From Paenibacillus sp. Marseille-Q4541 (GTDB taxonomy: Bacteria; Bacillota; Bacilli; Paenibacillales; Paenibacillaceae), in NCBI RefSeq assembly GCF_018310695.1, contig NZ_JAGXCY010000012.1, positions 62,001 to 126,000 on the forward strand: a DNA stretch of 64,000 bases, read 5' to 3'. The position numbers and the translations under genes were made by a program. Positions within the stretch are counted from its first letter, which is position 1; every line of letters begins with the position of its first letter. This document shows positions 19,384 through 28,907 of this stretch, one piece after another. Under the pieces are notes generated by a model. The model had not been told where the DNA came from. It worked only from the letters and a program-made list of their open reading frames with translations, and did no database searches.

Positions 19384-20613
19384 TCATGGCTCTGACGGAA
19401 TATTCCACATCGGTCTAATATCTCTGGTTTCGTCCCATGTCTTTCCTTCATACAAAGCAGACACAAGCGGATTCATATATTTATGAAACTTCCTATATCC
19501 GGGCAGCAGAATCAGCTCCTGCAAAAGAGGCTCCATTACGGACCGAAGCTTCACCCTATTCCCCTCATAAAAAGCTGCATGAATCTCTGGTTGATCCAGC
19601 GGACGGAGGGTAAGGTTTCGGTACTGAGAAGCAATAAGCCCCGCGATAGCAACGACCCCCTTTGCGATCATTGGTGAGATTAGGAAACTCGGCAGGGTAC
19701 GATATTCAAATCCTCCGTACGGCTGAACTCGAAAATCACCAAGATACCCATAACGCGGTCTTCTCCCCGCGCTCCTCGGATCTTCCAGTATGGCTACAGG
19801 CAAAGCTAAATAATTATCCAGTGCTCGCAGCAATTCAAAATTTAGCACCACACTGCTGAAATGCACATGGCCTCCCAGAGGAATCCCTTTAATGGGCATG
19901 CCACCCGCACACCAGATCAATGATCGATCTGTAATAAGAGAAGAGGCGGTTTGGAAAGCATGCATTAAATGGATCATTAATTCCCTCGGTTCAGCACTAG
20001 GACTCGGCCGAAGCTCTGCCACTGGATAAATTCGTCTTCCCCCTTGAGTTATCGAATCACATCCAGCTTCTCCCTGACGATCCAAAAATCGAGAGGCAGG
20101 AACCATAGATCTATCTTCACGTAATAGTAAAAATTCCGGGTCCATGCCAAGTACCGGTACAGATCCAGATTCCTTCTCCGCAGCTAAAGCAAGTTCTGTT
20201 TCCAGAATTCCCTGTTCATACATATGATGAACGCTATCATTTAACAGCCATGGGCGATCATTCACACTCGTAACAATAGCTCCTTTATCCGAAGATTGCA
20301 GAACAACCTCGGCGTGTTCGAGATTCAGGGCATAGGCTGCCTTTACAGCTGCTCTTTCAATTCTTTTATATAGTGTAGAACCATCTTCCCGAAGTAAAGA
20401 CGTCTCTTTTCCTTGCTTTATTCCAGCGTATTCCACTTTACGAATTCGCAATGCTTTTAGCTGACTGACCAGTACTTCATAACAAACTTTAAAATCACTC
20501 TCATGCTCTCTATGTATAGAGAAGGTGGACCCGAGACCGGAACGGTTTAATCTTGCAGATCGTTCTTCTATAGACATCCGCTCATATAAAGGTAAATTCC
20601 GGATTTGTACCAT
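19384..20613 (-). CDS. COOH-NH2 ligase-type protein (amidoligase-like)
   Basis: 410 residues from the ATG at 20613. The frame extends to 20697, but that part lies in the upstream terminator. Motifs match the putative amidoligase family in the ATP-grasp/glutamine-synthetase-like superfamily: GMDPEFLLL, YPVAELRPSPS, GGHVHFSS, GDFRVQPYGGFEYRTLPS. Such enzymes are predicted to join carboxyl and amino groups in peptides; substrate unknown. The gene lies directly downstream of cotE on the same strand, so a spore-coat or envelope role is plausible but inferred. Confidence 0.7.
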   Translation of the reverse strand: MVQIRNLPLYERMSIEERSARLNRSGLGSTFSIHREHESDFKVCYEVLVSQLKALRIRKVEYAGIKQGKETSLLREDGSTLYKRIERAAVKAAYALNLEHAEVVLQSSDKGAIVTSVNDRPWLLNDSVHHMYEQGILETELALAAEKESGSVPVLGMDPEFLLLREDRSMVPASRFLDRQGEAGCDSITQGGRRIYPVAELRPSPSAEPRELMIHLMHAFQTASSLITDRSLIWCAGGMPIKGIPLGGHVHFSSVVLNFELLRALDNYLALPVAILEDPRSAGRRPRYGYLGDFRVQPYGGFEYRTLPSFLISPMIAKGVVAIAGLIASQYRNLTLRPLDQPEIHAAFYEGNRVKLRSVMEPLLQELILLPGYRKFHKYMNPLVSALYEGKTWDETRDIRPMWNIPSEP

Positions 20614-20643
20614 CAGGGCGCCTTCCCTTCTCCAAAAAGATCT

Positions 20644-20675
20644 AAAAAAATAAAAAAAGGAGGGCTGCCGCCCTC
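20644..20675 (-). terminator. cotE terminator
   Basis: Minus strand GAGGGC-GGCA-GCCCTC followed by CTTTTTTTA. It separates cotE from the amidoligase-like gene. Confidence 0.85.
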
Positions 20676-20740
20676 TACGCCGATGAACTCGGCGCATATG
20701 ATGCTTTAAACAGATCTAAACAGTTCAGCAAAATTAAAAA

Positions 20741-21298
20741 TTACAGTTCATCATCCAGTGTATCTGGATCTAATTCGTCGAAATCCCCGTCGACCGAACC
20801 GAAATCATAATCTTTGTCGTCTTCCCCACAGCCATGAGGACTTACGAAAACATTGACTTTGGTTTCGGCAATCAGTTCAACAGCAAATTCGCGTTCCACA
20901 CGGATCAGTACGCTATCTCCATTCGAAGATACGCTTGCTTCTACACAACTAGGCTCCTGCGTTGACTCCGCAGAAACTTCAATCGTAGAAGCACGGTGTT
21001 TCGGATCAAGGTACGACAGTGGAACATTTTCTACATAAGATACCGTTTCTTTGGCAACGTCGGTTTGAGAGTTTTGGTCATAAGAATACCAAATGTTGAT
21101 ATCGTAAGTACCAATAACCTCAATTCCGTCACCAGCCGCAACTGCTTCGTACTCGTGATTAATAATCCATGCACCTAAAATACTGGTAGGATTATGTGGC
21201 GGAGTCACGGTATGTGTTACGGTAGAGAACTTACGACCTTTACCGCAGATCGCTTTCGTAATGATCTCTCTACATTGTTGTTTATGACCTAATGACAT
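20741..21298 (-). CDS. cotE: CotE outer spore-coat morphogenetic protein
   Basis: 185 residues from the ATG at 21298, which has GGAGGAGG 7 nt upstream; the longer frame starts within the RBS. The start KQQCREIITKAICGKGRKFS, the PPHNPTSILGAWIINH segment and a strongly acidic tail (about the last 30 residues mostly Asp/Glu) are hallmarks of CotE, which organises outer coat assembly on the forespore surface. In Bacillus, cotE is also next to mutS. Confidence 0.95.
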   Translation of the reverse strand: MSLGHKQQCREIITKAICGKGRKFSTVTHTVTPPHNPTSILGAWIINHEYEAVAAGDGIEVIGTYDINIWYSYDQNSQTDVAKETVSYVENVPLSYLDPKHRASTIEVSAESTQEPSCVEASVSSNGDSVLIRVEREFAVELIAETKVNVFVSPHGCGEDDKDYDFGSVDGDFDELDPDTLDDEL

Positions 21299-21409
21299 CT
21301 TTGAACCTCCTCCATACAATCATTCCATTTATATGTATGCAGGACATGGGCATTTGTTGATTGATTAAGCCACTTATTTTTCTATTAATTATGATTTAGT
21401 TAAAAGAAC

Positions 21410-22375
21410 CTATTCTGCTTTTGCTGACACTGGAAAAGGAGCTTTATCCTTTTTCGCAATCTTCAGATACATAGCAAGTTCTCTGCACAATTGCCTAATC
21501 GCAGAACGAAGTTCAAACTCTTCTCTAGTCGTTGGAAGTTCCATAGTACGGAACTCTTCTTCTACATCTCGCAGCAGCTTCTCGGTCCGTCCGGTGTAAA
21601 ACTCCGTTTGCACATCTTCACTCAGCTGATCAAACAGCTCCGCTACCATCTCAGCATGCGTCATCGTTGTATATACCTGTGAAATGAGATGCATCATATG
21701 CTGCATGGAATCTAGCTGCGTTTTTCGCATGTAAAAATAGACAGTCCATTCCTCATTCGGATGGATAACCTGATTTTCCAAATACATTTTGGAAGCCGCA
21801 ATTCCGCTGCTGATCGCTTTTTCTGCTTCAATAATCTCTTTCCCTCCCCATGCATAAGAAGGGTCCTTTAAGGTATTCGCGAATTCCTTGAAAATAACTG
21901 AAAAAAATTTATCGATGTCGTGGCGTATATTGAGCAGCTTATTATCAGGCTTTGGCATGTAAGCCATATTCACGACCATCGCCGACCCAAGACCGATAAC
22001 TAGCATCAGGATCTGGGTCCACACGACGTGCATGCTGATTTCCCCTCCGCTAAACACTCGAAACACTACGACCGAACCAGTCACAATTCCTTCTTTGAAA
22101 CCTGCTCGTACAATTGCAGGAAAGGCAGTTAGTATATATACGGCAAGCACCCAGTAATGAAATCCTAGAACCGCAAACAATACGGAAGCAAAAAGAAGCC
22201 CGACTACCGACGCGAAAAATCGCGCCGAAATGGTTTTCAGGCTTCTTTTGCGAGTTACATCCACTCCAAGAATAGCTAGTAGCCCTGCCGAGGTCGGACC
22301 TGGAAGCTCAGCAGCATCGGCAATCAGGACAGCCATAAGTGCAGCAATGGCTGTTTTAATAACTCGAAACCCCAT
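21410..22375 (-). CDS. Aromatic acid exporter-like (ArAE/DUF939) membrane protein
   Basis: 321 residues. About four to five hydrophobic helices in the first 145 residues (ALMAVLIADAAELPGP, FFASVVGLLFASVLFAVLGF, WVLAVYILTAFPAIVRAG, ILMLVIGLGSAMVVNMAYM) are followed by a helical cytoplasmic domain of about 170 residues. The N-terminus IKTAIAALMAVL is typical of the FUSC/ArAE group. Export of aromatic acids is proven only for distant relatives. It is a single gene. Confidence 0.75.
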   Translation of the reverse strand: MGFRVIKTAIAALMAVLIADAAELPGPTSAGLLAILGVDVTRKRSLKTISARFFASVVGLLFASVLFAVLGFHYWVLAVYILTAFPAIVRAGFKEGIVTGSVVVFRVFSGGEISMHVVWTQILMLVIGLGSAMVVNMAYMPKPDNKLLNIRHDIDKFFSVIFKEFANTLKDPSYAWGGKEIIEAEKAISSGIAASKMYLENQVIHPNEEWTVYFYMRKTQLDSMQHMMHLISQVYTTMTHAEMVAELFDQLSEDVQTEFYTGRTEKLLRDVEEEFRTMELPTTREEFELRSAIRQLCRELAMYLKIAKKDKAPFPVSAKAE

Positions 22376-22564
22376 GTATGATATCTCTCCTCTATCTCTA
22401 TCGGTAAATCAAGATTCTGTCACTCAAAACTACAGTCTTGTTATTACCCAAACGGATCGTAGGTATTTATCGTACATGATTTTAGTTAATGGAACAATGT
22501 AACATCTCCTATGACGCTAAATCTACAAAGTTATATAACTTTTCATTTCATTTCAAGATCAAAA

Positions 22565-23404
22565 CTAGAGCTCACGTCCACCCAATAATTTACGTTCGAG
22601 CCAGGCCACAAGTTGATACATGAAAGTAGCAACAACGGCAATAACAATGAGACTCGACATAACAAGGGTAAAGTTAAATACCTGAAAACCATAGATAATA
22701 AGATAACCAAGCCCTTCTTTGGCCACGAGAAATTCTCCAACAATGACACCAATCCAGGCAAGCCCTACGTTTACTTTTAGAGTGGAGACAATCGCAGGAA
22801 ATGAGGCAGGGAAAATAACTTTGCGAAATATTTGCTTTCGGTTGCCTCCGAAAGTACGGACTACCTTCACATAATTCGGATCTACTTCATTAAAACTGTT
22901 ATATACAACAAGAGTTGTAATAATGACGGTGATAGATATCGTTGTCATGATGATCGCGGTAAAACCAGCACCAAACATAACGATAAAAATAGGGCCGAGT
23001 GCTACCTTCGGCATACTGTTAAAGACAACGAGATAAGGGTCGAGTACTTTGGAGAGAAAAGGAGACCACCAGATCAAGATGGCAATAAGTGTACCGAGGA
23101 TGGTACCGAGTAAAAAGCCGACAACCGTCTCAAACACGGTAACCGATAAATGGCCCCAAATTTCACCGCTGACGATATCCTTACCGAGCTGGGCAAAGAT
23201 TTTAGAGGGATAACTGAACAGAAGGACGTCAATCCATTTCAGTCTTCCGGCAATTTCCCAGAATAAAAACATCAAGACGAGAATGGAAATTTGAGTGAGA
23301 GTGACTTTCCGGCGCCAGGATTTCCGCTTACGGTGGTGCTGATCATGAATTTGCTGCAGCCACTCCTGCCCTGATGATTGATTCATACGATCCGGTTCCT
23401 TCAT
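22565..23404 (-). CDS. ABC permease, nitrate/sulfonate/taurine type
   Basis: 279 residues with about six membrane helices. The EAA loop reads FRKVIFPASFPAIVSTLKVNVGLAWIGVIVGEFL, typical of SsuC/TauC/ThiX permeases. It overlaps the ATPase gene by 4 nt and is the third gene of the import operon. Confidence 0.88.
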   Translation of the reverse strand: MKEPDRMNQSSGQEWLQQIHDQHHRKRKSWRRKVTLTQISILVLMFLFWEIAGRLKWIDVLLFSYPSKIFAQLGKDIVSGEIWGHLSVTVFETVVGFLLGTILGTLIAILIWWSPFLSKVLDPYLVVFNSMPKVALGPIFIVMFGAGFTAIIMTTISITVIITTLVVYNSFNEVDPNYVKVVRTFGGNRKQIFRKVIFPASFPAIVSTLKVNVGLAWIGVIVGEFLVAKEGLGYLIIYGFQVFNFTLVMSSLIVIAVVATFMYQLVAWLERKLLGGREL

Positions 23405-24183
23405 CCGTTATCCCCCTTTCCGTCTGTTGATTCTAGTTCTCTCCATATCTCGTTAAATAGATCATTGAATCCATCCTGTTCGCGAGCGTAAAAGGGCTGG
23501 GCCCCGCGAATTGCGTCCGGAATAACAAAAGATTTTCGGATCCGTCCCGGATTTTTATCCAGTACAATGACTTTGTCACTCACTGCAATAGCTTCCGATA
23601 AATCATGCGTAACCAGAATAGCCGTCTTTCCTTGTTCCCGAAGCGTTTCCGATATGAGATCTTCAAGTTGAAGTTTAGTTTGGTAATCTAGTGCTGAAAA
23701 AGGTTCATCCAGGAGTAACAGATCTGGATTAGTCGCCAGCGTTCGAACGAGAGCGACCCGTTGACGCATTCCCCCGGATAAGGAAGAGGGGTACAAATTT
23801 TCCGTTCCAGATAGCCCCATATTCGCCAGCATGTCGCTTATTTTGGTCACAGAATCGTTTGTAAACTGTCCTGTTATTTCAAGACCAATCTGTATATTCT
23901 CCATAATGGTGCGCCATGGGTACAAATAATCTTGCTGCAGCATATATCCAACTTTGGGAGAGGGAGCTTTGATGATCTCACCAGATAAACGGACTTCCCC
24001 TTTCGTTGGAAACAGGAGTCCCGCTATCATAGAGAGAATCGTCGTTTTGCCGCAGCCACTAGGACCGACTAAACTTATAAAGTCTCCTTGCTCTACTTTT
24101 AGATGAAGAGATTCAATCGTGAGCTTTGCTTCTCTTTCTGTCACGTACACATGCGTAATATCATTCATCTCTATTAATGACAT
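23401..24183 (-). CDS. ABC ATPase, nitrate/sulfonate/taurine type
   Basis: 260 residues. Walker A GPSGCGKTTI, Q-loop YMLQQDYLYPW, signature LSGGMRQRVALVR, Walker B LLLLDEPFSALD and switch His in ILVTHDLSEA. It matches SsuB/TauB-type ATPases and works with the permease and lipoprotein of this operon. Confidence 0.9.
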   Translation of the reverse strand: MSLIEMNDITHVYVTEREAKLTIESLHLKVEQGDFISLVGPSGCGKTTILSMIAGLLFPTKGEVRLSGEIIKAPSPKVGYMLQQDYLYPWRTIMENIQIGLEITGQFTNDSVTKISDMLANMGLSGTENLYPSSLSGGMRQRVALVRTLATNPDLLLLDEPFSALDYQTKLQLEDLISETLREQGKTAILVTHDLSEAIAVSDKVIVLDKNPGRIRKSFVIPDAIRGAQPFYAREQDGFNDLFNEIWRELESTDGKGDNG

Positions 24184-24210
24184 CTACTCACTTCCTTTTG
24201 TAAAACGACT

Positions 24211-25221
24211 TCACTTGGAAGATACAACATCACTCGCAAAGTCGTTGTTCACAATTGCAGAAGCTGGTACTTCTTCTTTCAGTTCTCCTGCATTTTTCAT
24301 AACTGCAAGCAAGTTGTTCCATTCTTCATCATCAATAATCGGATCAGTTGCATAAGTTCCTTGGGTTTTGTAACGCTCTACACTACTTACAATAATCGCG
24401 CGATCCGCGTCTTTAAAAAATGGCATAATCACATCAGCGATTTCTTCAGCCGAGTGCTCATTTACCCATGTCTGTGCTTTATGCAGACCTCTAGTGAACT
24501 TCGCTACCGTCTCTTGATTGGATTTGATATAACTTTGTTTTGTCATAAAGACCGTATAAGGAAGATGACCGCTTTCTACACCGAAGGAGGCAACCACTTT
24601 TCCTCTTCCTTCTTTTTCGAAAATGGAGGCTTGCGGTTCAAAGAGCTGTACATAATCTCCTGTCCCAGAGGCATATGCAGAAGCAATATTCGCAAAATCA
24701 ATATTTTGGATCAGCGTCAAATCCTTGTGTGGATCGATCCCCTTTTTGCCCATGGCGAACTCTCCAGCCATCTGAGGCATTCCACCTTTTCTTTGACCGA
24801 GGAACTCACTCCCCTTTAGCTGAGACCAGTCAAAATCTCCTTGCTGATTTCTTGCAAATAAAAAGGTTCCGTCGGTTTGTGTTAATTGGGCAAAGTTAAT
24901 GACTGGATCTTCTGCTCCTTGTTGATATACATAGATAGAGGTCTCCGCACCAACGAGTGCAACATCAATGGACCCTGCCAAGAGAGCAGCCATTGTCTTG
25001 TCACCGCCTGCTGTTGTTTGAATCTCTACATCAAGTCCCTCATCCTTAAAAAATCCTTTTGCAGCAGCAACATATTCTGGTGCGTAAAACACCGAACGAG
25101 TTACCTCGCCAACTCTTACTTTTACATCCCCACCACTTTTCCCACCAGTACACCCGCTGAGAACAACACTCAGCAGGAGAACCGGCAGTGCAAGTAGCTT
25201 CCACCATCCTCTTCCTTTCAT
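24211..25221 (-). CDS. Substrate-binding lipoprotein of the importer (NMT1/SsuA-like)
   Basis: 336 residues from the ATG at 25221 (RBS GGGGAGGG). The signal peptide ends in a lipobox (LLLSVVLSGC, Cys near 24). The mature part has the NMT1/SsuA pattern: VTRSVFYAPEYVAAAKGFFKDEGLDVEIQT, GGDKTMAALLAGSIDVALVGAE. It catches a small substrate outside the cell, perhaps an alkyl-sulfonate, taurine or a thiamine precursor; the sequence does not decide. First gene of the operon. I saw no TPP or SAM riboswitch upstream. Confidence 0.85.
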   Translation of the reverse strand: MKGRGWWKLLALPVLLLSVVLSGCTGGKSGGDVKVRVGEVTRSVFYAPEYVAAAKGFFKDEGLDVEIQTTAGGDKTMAALLAGSIDVALVGAETSIYVYQQGAEDPVINFAQLTQTDGTFLFARNQQGDFDWSQLKGSEFLGQRKGGMPQMAGEFAMGKKGIDPHKDLTLIQNIDFANIASAYASGTGDYVQLFEPQASIFEKEGRGKVVASFGVESGHLPYTVFMTKQSYIKSNQETVAKFTRGLHKAQTWVNEHSAEEIADVIMPFFKDADRAIIVSSVERYKTQGTYATDPIIDDEEWNNLLAVMKNAGELKEEVPASAIVNNDFASDVVSSK

Positions 25222-25343
25222 CCATAAACCCTCCCCTAAGTAAGTAAAGCAATTTATGGGTATATGTATGCAGAGAGCTTCCAATTGGTTAATGCGTCCT
25301 GAGAGAATGTTCCCTTACGTTTCATCCGATTCTACACTCATGT

Positions 25344-25379
25344 AAAAAAAGCTGACAGATCCAAAGGACCGCCAGCTTA
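25344..25379 (-). terminator. Terminator after the M32 peptidase gene
   Basis: Minus strand AAGCTGGCGGTCC-TTT-GGATCTGTCAGCTT (imperfect stem) followed by TTTTTAC. Confidence 0.75.
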
Positions 25380-25420
25380 ACGTGTAATCTATGAAAGGAA
25401 GAAATCTCTTACTATATACA

Positions 25421-26938
25421 TTACAAGGAGTAAATTTCTTTATATTTATTTTCTAAGTAATCTGCCAAATAATCTGGATTTAATTCTTCCCCGGTGATGG
25501 CAAGAATCAGTTCAGATGGTTTACGGGACTTCCCGTACTGGTATACTTTTTCGGTAAGCCATTCTTTAATTGGTGTAAGTTTCCCTTCGCGAAGGTAATT
25601 CTCGAATTCCGGGATCTCCTTACGCATCGTGTTCACGATCTGCGCTGCGTACATATTCCCTAGCGAGTAAGATGCAAAATAACCAAAATCACCGCTGGAC
25701 CAGTGTACATCTTGCAAGACGCCTACTCCATTATGTGGCGGAGTTACGCCAAGATACTGTTCATACTTCTCATTCCATACGGACGGAAGATCCGAAACGG
25801 ACAAGTTTTCGTTAAATAACATCTTCTCTATTTCATAGCGAATAATAATGTGCAAATTATAGGTCAGTTCATCCGCTTCAATACGTATGAGCGAACTCTC
25901 CACTTTATTAATGGCCTCATAAAAAGATTGTACGGAAACATCTTTAAGTTGTTCTGGGAAGTAGGATTGCAGCACAGGGTAATAGCGCTCCCAGAACGGA
26001 AGACTGCGTCCGATCATGTTCTCCCATAGTCTCGATTGGGATTCATGAATACCCATAGAAGTTCCCTCAGCCAAAAGGGTACCTGCCAGTTTTGGATCAA
26101 TATTTTGTTCATACAAAGCATGACCGCCTTCATGAAGCGAACTGAACACGGCGCTGGCTACATCTTTTTCATAATAATGAGTCGTAATACGTACGTCACC
26201 TGGATTGAGTCCAGTTGCGAATGGATGTACACTCTCATCGAGTCTTCCTGCTTCAAAGTCATAACCCATTTCCTTTAAAATGTAGCGGCTAAACTCCATT
26301 TGCTTATTAATGTCAAAGGTTTGATCAAGAAATGAAGTATCTGGTTTATGTACAGATTTAGTAATTTTCTCTTGGAGAGGGACGAGACGTGCTTTCAACC
26401 TGCTGAACACATCGTCGAGCTTCGCTACCGTAAGGTCCGGTTCAAACATATCAAGCAGCGTATCATACCGTGTATCCTTCACACCATAATAATCAATGAA
26501 TTCGCGCTTCATATCTACAATTTGTGTCAAGAAAGGCTCGAAAACAGAAAAATCTCCGCTCTCTTTTGCGCTCTCCCATTTGACCTGTGATCTTGGTGCA
26601 AGCACGCTAAAAGCCTGAATTTTCTCTGGTGGAACGGACTGCATACGATTCAATTCTTGCTTAACATCCTCTACCAATCGCTGTTCCTGATCTTGCAGCT
26701 CATGAAATACGTCTTGGCTGGTTAAAAAAGAAATCAATTCTTTCATTTCATCCGAGATAGAAAGTTTGAAAGCTTCCGTAGTAAGCATACCAATGGTTTC
26801 GGAACGGGTATCTACACCTTTACGCGGAGCACCTGTCGCCAGATCCCAATGCAATAGTCCGATGGCCTCGTAATAACTCTTTATTTTGCGGTTCAAGTTC
26901 AAGAAATGATCTAATTTGGTTTGAATTTCGTGATTCAT
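25421..26938 (-). CDS. M32 family metallocarboxypeptidase
   Basis: 505 residues from the ATG at 26938 (GGGGTG 8 nt upstream). The zinc-binding HExxH is in SSLHEGGHALYEQ near residue 265, and the family signature GIHESQSRLWENMIGRS, with its Glu ligand, follows. M32 enzymes (thermostable carboxypeptidase 1 / YpwA) trim C-terminal residues in the cytoplasm. It is a lone gene ending in a terminator. Confidence 0.95.
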   Translation of the reverse strand: MNHEIQTKLDHFLNLNRKIKSYYEAIGLLHWDLATGAPRKGVDTRSETIGMLTTEAFKLSISDEMKELISFLTSQDVFHELQDQEQRLVEDVKQELNRMQSVPPEKIQAFSVLAPRSQVKWESAKESGDFSVFEPFLTQIVDMKREFIDYYGVKDTRYDTLLDMFEPDLTVAKLDDVFSRLKARLVPLQEKITKSVHKPDTSFLDQTFDINKQMEFSRYILKEMGYDFEAGRLDESVHPFATGLNPGDVRITTHYYEKDVASAVFSSLHEGGHALYEQNIDPKLAGTLLAEGTSMGIHESQSRLWENMIGRSLPFWERYYPVLQSYFPEQLKDVSVQSFYEAINKVESSLIRIEADELTYNLHIIIRYEIEKMLFNENLSVSDLPSVWNEKYEQYLGVTPPHNGVGVLQDVHWSSGDFGYFASYSLGNMYAAQIVNTMRKEIPEFENYLREGKLTPIKEWLTEKVYQYGKSRKPSELILAITGEELNPDYLADYLENKYKEIYSL

Positions 26939-27049
26939 TTGATTGCACCCCATTTACAATTTACTTTCTTCCTATTGATCATACTTTTTGCAAGTCGTAT
27001 AATCAACTTTTAAGAACAGAATACTATCTATACGTAAAGGAGTGAACGA

Positions 27050-27403
27050 GTGACTATGAAAATAAAAGTAAACAAGGCTGCAGAAGATCTTCTAAAGAAA
27101 AAGCTTGGTGATACGCCAGGTGTCATTCGTTTAGTACATGACACGGAAGGCTGCGGCTGTGTAGTCAGCGGCGTTCCTGCATTCCATATTGTTTCTGACG
27201 TTGAAATTTCGGATATTACGCTAGAAAGTAATGTTCCAGAACTCACTTTTATTCTTGACGGTCAAAAGGCTGTTTTTTTTGAAGAAGAGCTTCATCTATC
27301 GACAGATTCAGGCGACCTTTCCTTGAGATTGTCCAGTAACGGACAACACTATGGTTTATATCTTTTCCCAAAAGATTATCGTGAACAAGGTGCTCAGGTT
27401 TAA
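27050..27403 (+). CDS. YqkB-like HesB/IscA-family protein
   Basis: 117 residues starting at a GTG 7 nt after AAAGGAG. The DTEGCGC motif followed by VVSGVPAFH is typical of the Bacillus YqkB branch of the HesB/IscA-like fold, thought to take part in iron-sulfur cluster handling. The canonical three-Cys IscA pattern is absent: only the CGC pair is present, which is normal for this branch. Single plus-strand gene divergent from the peptidase. Confidence 0.8.
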   Translation: MTMKIKVNKAAEDLLKKKLGDTPGVIRLVHDTEGCGCVVSGVPAFHIVSDVEISDITLESNVPELTFILDGQKAVFFEEELHLSTDSGDLSLRLSSNGQHYGLYLFPKDYREQGAQV

Positions 27404-27456
27404 TTTTTATTATTAATTTCTATATCATTTATAATGACCTAGGGGGATGATGAATC

Positions 27457-28035
27457 ATGGACAACATCAAAGATATTCTGGAGCATAATAAGCATTTCGT
27501 AGAGAATCGAGAATACGAGGCTTACATATCGGACAAGTTCCCTCAGAAAAAAATGATGATCGTAACTTGTATGGATACACGGCTTGTAGAACTTCTTCCG
27601 AAAGCGATGAATTTACGTAACGGTGACGTGAAAATTATTAAAACCGCAGGTGCTATCATTTCTCATCCATTCGGCAGTGCAATGCGTAGTATTCTTGTTG
27701 CCTTATACGAGCTCGGGGCAGAAGAAGTTATCGTAGTAGGACATCACGAGTGCGGTATGGCAGCACTCAACAGTGATGACATGATACATCACATGATGGA
27801 CAGAGGAATCTCTGATACCGTACTGAACACCATTGAACATTCTGGAATTAAACTGACCCGCTGGCTTCGCGGCTTCGATAACGTAGAAGAAGGGGTTATG
27901 GAGACGGTAGATCTCATTCGCAACCACCCTCTTCTTCCTCCAGGCGTACCGATTCACGGTATGATTATCGACCCGAAAACAGGCGCATTGGATCTTGTAG
28001 TCGATGGCAATAAAAATCTTACATCGCAATCTTAA
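27457..28035 (+). CDS. Beta-class carbonic anhydrase
   Basis: 192 residues. Zinc ligands and the Asp-Arg dyad are visible: VTCMDTRLVELL (Cys, Asp, Arg) and VVGHHECGM (His and Cys). It matches the short YvdA-like beta-carbonic anhydrases that interconvert CO2 and bicarbonate. A terminator follows directly. Confidence 0.9.
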   Translation: MDNIKDILEHNKHFVENREYEAYISDKFPQKKMMIVTCMDTRLVELLPKAMNLRNGDVKIIKTAGAIISHPFGSAMRSILVALYELGAEEVIVVGHHECGMAALNSDDMIHHMMDRGISDTVLNTIEHSGIKLTRWLRGFDNVEEGVMETVDLIRNHPLLPPGVPIHGMIIDPKTGALDLVVDGNKNLTSQS

Positions 28036-28044
28036 CACTTCAAA

Positions 28045-28080
28045 AAGCTCTGAATTACATTGTGTAATTCAGAGCTTTTC
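28045..28080 (+). terminator. Carbonic anhydrase gene terminator
   Basis: Perfect 13-bp stem AGCTCTGAATTAC / GTAATTCAGAGCT with loop ATTGT, followed by TTTCTT. The A-run on the other side permits bidirectional use. Confidence 0.9.
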
Positions 28081-28257
28081 TTATTTGGTTTCTTACATTT
28101 CTGTGACATTGTTAAAAACAGTTTAAATTTGAGACATGAACAACGGTTGTCAAACCATACAGTATTAGTGTACACTTTTATTCATATTATAGTTATAGAA
28201 AACGCTTAAATCTTAGGTTTTTATGTAGCTATAGCCTAGTAAAGGAGACATGTCCAC

Positions 28258-28815
28258 TTGAACATACTGTCCTATGGTTTGCTCGGGTTACTTACACGTG
28301 ACGAATCTTCCGGCTATGATCTTATGCTAAAAATTCAGCCTCATTGGCAAGCAAAGCATAGTCAAATTTACCCGATACTTTCCCGTATGGAAGAAGACGG
28401 ACTACTATCTTCTCGCTGGGTTGAGCAAACCGACAAGCCGGATAAAAAAATGTACCGTGTCACTGACAAAGGTATTCAGAAGTTACTGGACTGGATGTAT
28501 ACACCCGTGTCCACCCCGGCAATAAGGGATGAGCTTAACCTGAGAATGATCTGTTTTCAAGTCACTAATCCGGTTGTCATGAAACGATGGGTAGATGAGC
28601 GCAGACACTGGTTTGAATCGCGCCTTGAGTACTATGAAGCACTGCTCAGCAGTTTACCAGATGAAGCAGTCCAACCTAAAAGTCCCTACTTTGGAGAGTA
28701 TATCATTAACACCAAAGGAACGATGAACGCAAGAACAGGAATTGAATGGTGTGATTGGGTCACTCAGCTTATGGGAACTCGTCATCAAGAACGAGAAGCA
28801 TCTGGTATGCATTAA
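28258..28815 (+). CDS. PadR-family transcriptional regulator
   Basis: 185 residues. It starts at TTG 28258, 10 nt after AAAGGAG; an ATG between is out of frame. PadR winged HTH: LLGLLTRDESSGYDLMLKI, HSQIYPILSRMEEDGLL and KMYRVTDKGIQKL; the C-terminal helical domain (about 90-175) is of the AphA/Vir type, used for dimerisation. Targets unknown. It precedes a small secreted or membrane protein gene. Confidence 0.88.
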   Translation: MNILSYGLLGLLTRDESSGYDLMLKIQPHWQAKHSQIYPILSRMEEDGLLSSRWVEQTDKPDKKMYRVTDKGIQKLLDWMYTPVSTPAIRDELNLRMICFQVTNPVVMKRWVDERRHWFESRLEYYEALLSSLPDEAVQPKSPYFGEYIINTKGTMNARTGIEWCDWVTQLMGTRHQEREASGMH

Positions 28816-28907
28816 TTGTTCACAAAAAATGAAACCATTCATTTTTTCACACGTATTCATTTAGAGGTTACAAAAAAACAAACAATCCAGGAGGGTATTT
28901 CACTCAT

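Noticed and set aside
25230-25420. Possible riboswitch ahead of the ABC importer
   Set aside because: The leader contains CTCTCAGGACGC and short repeats, but the TPP, SAM and cobalamin core motifs are absent; the clear hairpin there is the terminator of the peptidase gene.
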